64,000 nt of DNA, from NCBI GenBank assembly GCA_964441945.1, contig CAYTWB010000014.1, forward strand, positions 1-64,000, read 5' to 3'. Shown piece after piece: positions 60,334 to 64,000 of this stretch. A model generated the notes under the pieces. The model had not been told where the DNA came from and searched no databases. It saw only the letters and a list, made by a program, of their open reading frames with translations. The translations under genes and the position numbers were made by a program. Within the stretch, counting starts at the first letter, position 1, and every line of letters begins with the position of its first letter. Source of the stretch: JADGQM01 sp964441945 (GTDB taxonomy: Bacteria; Desulfobacterota; Syntrophobacteria; Syntrophobacterales; Syntrophobacteraceae).

Positions 60334-60867
60334 CTATTTCGCCGCGTTCATTTCCTTTCCCGGCCATTCGAAAAGCTTTTTCAGCCGGGCACAGAACTCC
60401 TCGCCGAGCACCAGGAGGCTGATGATTCCGAGGACCTCGCCTGCGATCAGCGTGTAGAGGAGACGCCTGAGGTCGGCTGCACCCGGGTCTGAGAAAATGA
60501 GCGCACCCAGGGTAATGTAGTAGGGCAGGAAACTTGTCAAAAAGAGGGCAACGCCGGTGTAGTGGCGCGATTTGCTGATGATCCGCGGTTTTGACGGTTC
60601 CCTGCGTCTGAACAGGAAACTCTTGATCTTGTCCTTTACCGCCTGGACGAACGGCTTTCCCAGCAGGGCCACGGCTAAAAAGAAGGCCCCTTCTCCGGAG
60701 CCGATATATACCGCACCGAACGCAACCGCTTCGGTCGATGTCAGCGGCAGGAACGCGACAAGCTCGATAGTGCAAATCGGGATGAAGCTGTAGATGAGAA
60801 GTCCCACACCGAGACGGTACTTCCAGTCCTTTTTGACGGTCGCGGCCATAGCCTGATGCTCTGTCAC
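60334..60867 (-). CDS. Small membrane protein with transporter-suffix-type domain
   Basis: A 177-residue membrane protein with four hydrophobic helices in two similar pairs: KKDWKYRLGVGLLIYSFIPI and then SKSRHYTGVALFLTSFLPYY, each followed by a second helix. Such sequences are annotated as transporter suffix domains because they are also fused to transporters. Function is unknown. It lies 100 bases after the saccharopine-dehydrogenase-like gene's start, on the same strand and upstream of it, so the two may be co-transcribed. Confidence 0.6.
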   Translation of the reverse strand: MTEHQAMAATVKKDWKYRLGVGLLIYSFIPICTIELVAFLPLTSTEAVAFGAVYIGSGEGAFFLAVALLGKPFVQAVKDKIKSFLFRRREPSKPRIISKSRHYTGVALFLTSFLPYYITLGALIFSDPGAADLRRLLYTLIAGEVLGIISLLVLGEEFCARLKKLFEWPGKEMNAAK

Positions 60868-61537
60868 CGCATCCTCCTGTAGCGCTCAACAAGAAATCGT
60901 CCAGCCGGACATCTCCATCAAAAAATGATTGAGATCTTTGCCGAAGCCATTTTACACCTCCAGGATGATAATGCATCTTACTAATCCCGGGTCAAGCACG
61001 AAAGAACTGGACGATGTGCCCGAAGGCCGACGTCAGGCATGAATAGCGACGAGAAAACCGCACATGGTTTCATTCTACGAGGCCGATTGCACAAGAATAG
61101 GTGGCCGCGCCTTCAAAAAAAAGCGGTTCTAAGCGACAATGAGGCAGGATGGGAGCTTGCGGCAAAGCACTTAATCCCCTCCCGATGGTCTCGCTCATCA
61201 AGGAAACCCTGGGTAGGACCGCAGTCTCAAACAGCATTCTTGCGCTCATCACAATAGGATATGGAGAGTGCTTCGTGATGATCGCTGTCGGTTGTTCAGC
61301 AGCAATTCTCATTTTGGCTTCAGAGAGTTAGTCATTGCTGGTGTTTTGAGTGGTGCAAGGGCGAGGCTCTCCAGTGGGTTTGTTAGGGGAAGGGTTCGGA
61401 GTTTGTTTTTTGGAATGTACGGAGGGGCAATGGTGGGGCTTCTAAATCGGGCTTCGACCATTCACTCGGCATGACGATGAACATTTTGCATTTCTTGATG
61501 CATGTTACCTCCGGGACCCTATCGCCGGAGGTGCACC
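60868..61537. other. Intergenic region without a supported gene
   Basis: A plus-strand frame ending at 61331 reads VSLIKETLGRTAVSNSILAL, ITIGYGECFVMIAVGCSAAI and stops. It could be the tail of a lost membrane protein, but it has no start or family, and I do not call it as a gene. The remainder leads into the left side of the IS5-type remnant. Confidence 0.45.
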
Positions 61538-61920
61538 TTGGGCAAGATTCAATCATGGGAAGTCTCAGATGCTTTTTGGGAGAAGGCGAAACCGTTTGTT
61601 CCGAAGCCTTCTCGAAATCCGGGCAAGCAATACAAGCGGTGCTCTGGAGGCGGGCGCAAGCCATTGCCGCCTTGGCAGGTTTTTGAAGGGATTGTGTACG
61701 AGCTGCGGACAGGGTGCCAATGGAAGGTGCTCCCGAAAGAGAGATTCGGTTGTGGCAGCGCCATCCACCGATACTTGCTGGAGTGGGCACAAGCCGGGTC
61801 CTTCTATGCTCTCTGGAAGGCTGGTTTGACGGACTATGATGAACTCAAAGGGATCGCCTGGGACTGGCAAAGTATGGATGGCGCGATGACCAAAGCGCTT
61901 CTCGCACTGGTCGGATCACC
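61538..61920 (+). pseudogene. IS5-type transposase, N-terminal remnant
   Basis: About 125 residues match the start of IS5-family transposases with the DUF4096 domain: GKIQSWEVSDAFWEKAKPFV, GGGRKPLPPWQVFEGIVYEL, RTGCQWKVLPKERFGCGSAI and WDWQSMDGAMTK, which includes the first DDE Asp. After this the frame departs from the family and the rest of the catalytic domain is missing. The start is probably TTG at 61538. The element was truncated next to the potassium channel gene. Confidence 0.75.
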
Positions 61921-61995
61921 GCCATTGCAGAGCAGCACCCTTCAGGGTGGTTCTTCTGAAGGGCAACAGCCATCTTTCGCCCCTCATCAGGCCGG

Positions 61996-63699
61996 TCAAA
62001 TGCCAAACCGGGCTGTAAACTCATCGCGTTGTTCACCGCTTCCGATCATGAGAAGCTCGCTCTCCGGGTCAATGACGGCATTTGCAGGAGGATTGGTGAC
62101 AACATCTCCGCCTTTCTGAATCGCGATCACGGTCAATCCAGTCTCGGCACCTATGTTGGTTTTCCCCAGGCTTTTTCCTGCCAGGGATTCGGGCACCTTG
62201 ACCACGAAAAGGTCGATGCCCTCCCCCAGCATGATCAACTCCCGTTCCTGCAGGAGGGAAAAGATCGATTCCGCTCCCAGAGACGCATAGCTCAGGACAA
62301 AATCAGCACCGGCGCGATGAATGGCCTCAAGGTTCCGTTCATGGGTAATGCGGCTGACAATGCGAAGACGAGGATTCAGCCGACGACAGTAGACGGTCAG
62401 GTAGATGTTCATGGCATCGTCGTTGGTAGTGATGACCGCGGAAGGCGCCTCCGCCAAGCCCGCACGCATGAGAATGTTCCGGTCCGCCGCATCGCCGATG
62501 AACAATCCGCCTGCAAGAGCTGAGGCACGCTCTGCAAGAGCTTTGTCGCGCTCGACCACATGGAATGCGAGGTCCTTATTCTTGAGGGCACCGGCAACGG
62601 CATAGCCCACATTGCCGCAGCCGATGACAAGAATGGGATTGTGATTGACATTGTCGGTCACCAGCAACGATTCCATATCGGTGATCTGCCTGGCTGTCCC
62701 GACAATCACCGGCACACTCGATTCCTTCAGCACCGTATCCGGCTTGGCCGGTAACAGGTGCCCGCGCTCCCAGATCCCCACCACATTGACCCCGGTCCTC
62801 TGCCGAAGGCGCGTCTCCCGAATCATACACCCGGCCAAAGGGGTATTCTGTACGGGAAACTCAGCGATGCGCAGGTCCTTGAAAGTGCCGATGACATGGA
62901 CATTGGCGCGCTCCGCCGTGACCCGGTAGGCCAGGTGCTCGCCGAGTCTCTGTTTCAAGGACAGGATGTGCGTCGCTCCAGCCAGCTCCAGAATGTCTGC
63001 GGAATCAACACTCTCAACAATGGCAACAACCGGCACCGTCGTTGCAATCTCCCGCACTGTCAGGGTGATGTTGGTGTTGGTGGCATCATCTGCATTGGCA
63101 AGCACCATCCGCGCCCCGGAGGCTCGAAGAGCTGCATAGGTCGTGCTGCTGTCAACCTCTCCCGTAACGACCGAGACGCCCTCTTCGTAGAGGTTTGCTG
63201 CCAGCGTGACGTCCGGTTCGAGCACGTAATAGGGAATCCTGAAAGCCTTGAGCTTTCGGATGAGACCTCGCGCCACGGTCTCGTAGCGGCAGATGATCAC
63301 ATGTCCGCTGGTATCCCGGGGGACCTCACGGGGAGCACGAAGACGCACCTGGGCTTCCAGCCATGGAGCATAAAAGAATCGGATGAAAGCAAACGGAAGC
63401 ACAATCAAGAGCAACACGATCCCCGAAAGCAGCACCACGATACTGAAGGCACGTCCCACATCGCTGTTAAAGGTTATGTCGCCAAACCCCAGTGTGCTCA
63501 TCACGGTGAGGGTCCAGTAGATGCCCGTGAGCCACGAGTGGTCCTTTCCTTCAACGCTGACCATGATCCAGTGAAATAAAACAGCGTAAACCAGGACAAC
63601 GGCCGTGAGAAAGAGGACAAATTTGAGCAGTGCTTTCAGATTTCTGCGGGTCTGCTGCTGACTGAGAAGGTAAGACAGCTGAGTGGTCAAAAGTTTCAT
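61996..63699 (-). CDS. Two-transmembrane potassium channel with two RCK (TrkA-N/TrkA-C) modules
   Basis: A 567-residue K+ channel. Two N-terminal helices flank a pore loop with the selectivity filter TLGFGD near residue 77. Residues 115-330 form the first RCK module (HVIICRYETVARGLIRKL then TrkA-C), in which the GxGxxG nucleotide loop is lost. Residues 340-567 form the second, with an intact loop ILVIGCGNVGYAVAG, and a final TrkA-C ending LLMIGSGEQRDEF. Such channels gate on NAD(H), ADP or ions. The ATG at 63699 is preferred to a TTG seven codons upstream. It converges on the IS5-type remnant. Confidence 0.88.
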   Translation of the reverse strand: MKLLTTQLSYLLSQQQTRRNLKALLKFVLFLTAVVLVYAVLFHWIMVSVEGKDHSWLTGIYWTLTVMSTLGFGDITFNSDVGRAFSIVVLLSGIVLLLIVLPFAFIRFFYAPWLEAQVRLRAPREVPRDTSGHVIICRYETVARGLIRKLKAFRIPYYVLEPDVTLAANLYEEGVSVVTGEVDSSTTYAALRASGARMVLANADDATNTNITLTVREIATTVPVVAIVESVDSADILELAGATHILSLKQRLGEHLAYRVTAERANVHVIGTFKDLRIAEFPVQNTPLAGCMIRETRLRQRTGVNVVGIWERGHLLPAKPDTVLKESSVPVIVGTARQITDMESLLVTDNVNHNPILVIGCGNVGYAVAGALKNKDLAFHVVERDKALAERASALAGGLFIGDAADRNILMRAGLAEAPSAVITTNDDAMNIYLTVYCRRLNPRLRIVSRITHERNLEAIHRAGADFVLSYASLGAESIFSLLQERELIMLGEGIDLFVVKVPESLAGKSLGKTNIGAETGLTVIAIQKGGDVVTNPPANAVIDPESELLMIGSGEQRDEFTARFGI

Positions 63700-64000
63700 G
63701 GTCTCAATCCCAAGGGGCAATCATTCGAGGAGATTGGAATTCCCCTCCATGGATATGGAATCAACGCCCGGGTCCTATGCAATCTCCTCATTGCCCGGCA
63801 TGGAGCAGGAATGGGGCCCAATCAGCGCTGCCAAAGCAATGCCAAACCATTCCGTCTTGCGGTAGAGGCTGATTGCCTATTCAACGATTTGACACAACTC
63901 CGTAATAACCGCTTTTCATCATCGCTATGAGTCCCATCATATATCAGACCCGGTCCACTGCCCACATAGCAATGTAATGATCTTCCTCAGATCACTTTAG
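63700..64000. other. Right-edge region without a supported gene
   Basis: This would hold the promoter of the potassium channel gene. I see no coding region, repeat or RNA gene in the last 300 bases. Confidence 0.5.

Overview
The window reads as a chromosomal contig from an anaerobic, moderately GC-rich Gram-negative bacterium, most likely Desulfobacterota and probably a Syntrophobacterales-type organism. This assignment is an inference from gene content, not a database match. The main support is an electron-transfer flavoprotein alpha subunit carrying two [4Fe-4S] motifs beside an acyl-CoA dehydrogenase, the compact ribDE-ribBA-ribH-nusB order, L-2-hydroxyglutarate oxidase, and many stand-alone toxin-antitoxin loci.

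Layout. 1-878: tail of an IS66 transposase, then hairpin repeats and a promoter. 879-17222: a long plus-strand housekeeping series with DUF177, rpmF and plsX, then acyl-CoA dehydrogenase and etfBA, fabG, fabF, rpiB, glyA, ribD, ribE, ribBA, ribH, nusB, DUF554, an eRF1-like protein and an MltD-type transglycosylase. 17223-23892: a 151 bp inverted-repeat element, an enoyl-CoA hydratase remnant, a GlnD with a degenerate nucleotidyltransferase site, and a relic integron: truncated IntI, attI-side core, one complete cassette with an Mrr-like gene, a well-formed attC, and a truncated toxin-antitoxin cassette abutting glnD. Decayed sequence follows. 23893-30634: hisH, hisF, VanZ-like, a HyuA/HDAC-superfamily pair, rlmN. 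30635-34964: a beta-helix/Calx-beta exoprotein, a MazEF-type pair and an MFS exporter.

35025-50390 is a 15 kb run of ten minus-strand genes: beta-propeller, zinc-ribbon membrane protein, a small protein with an in-frame TGA, a giant coiled-coil protein (interrupted by a 100-N assembly gap), a zinc-ribbon/Yip1-like protein, a three-gene ferric-type ABC transporter, a zinc-ribbon/lectin-like membrane protein and DUF1353. Several are translationally coupled. I do not recognise this arrangement as a described system.

50391-64000: polysaccharide-deacetylase-like, radical SAM, lhgO, a GspC-like orphan, a cluster of intact and broken toxin-antitoxin loci, a membrane protein, a saccharopine-dehydrogenase-like enzyme, a small membrane protein, an IS5-type remnant and a two-RCK potassium channel.

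A family of about 130 bp palindromic elements with imperfect terminal inverted repeats is dispersed through the intergenic spaces (five sites). The strongest observations are the relic integron with an exactly delimited cassette, the directon at 35-50 kb with its 45-residue coiled-coil repeats and in-frame TGA, and the GlnD homologue lacking its metal-binding motif.
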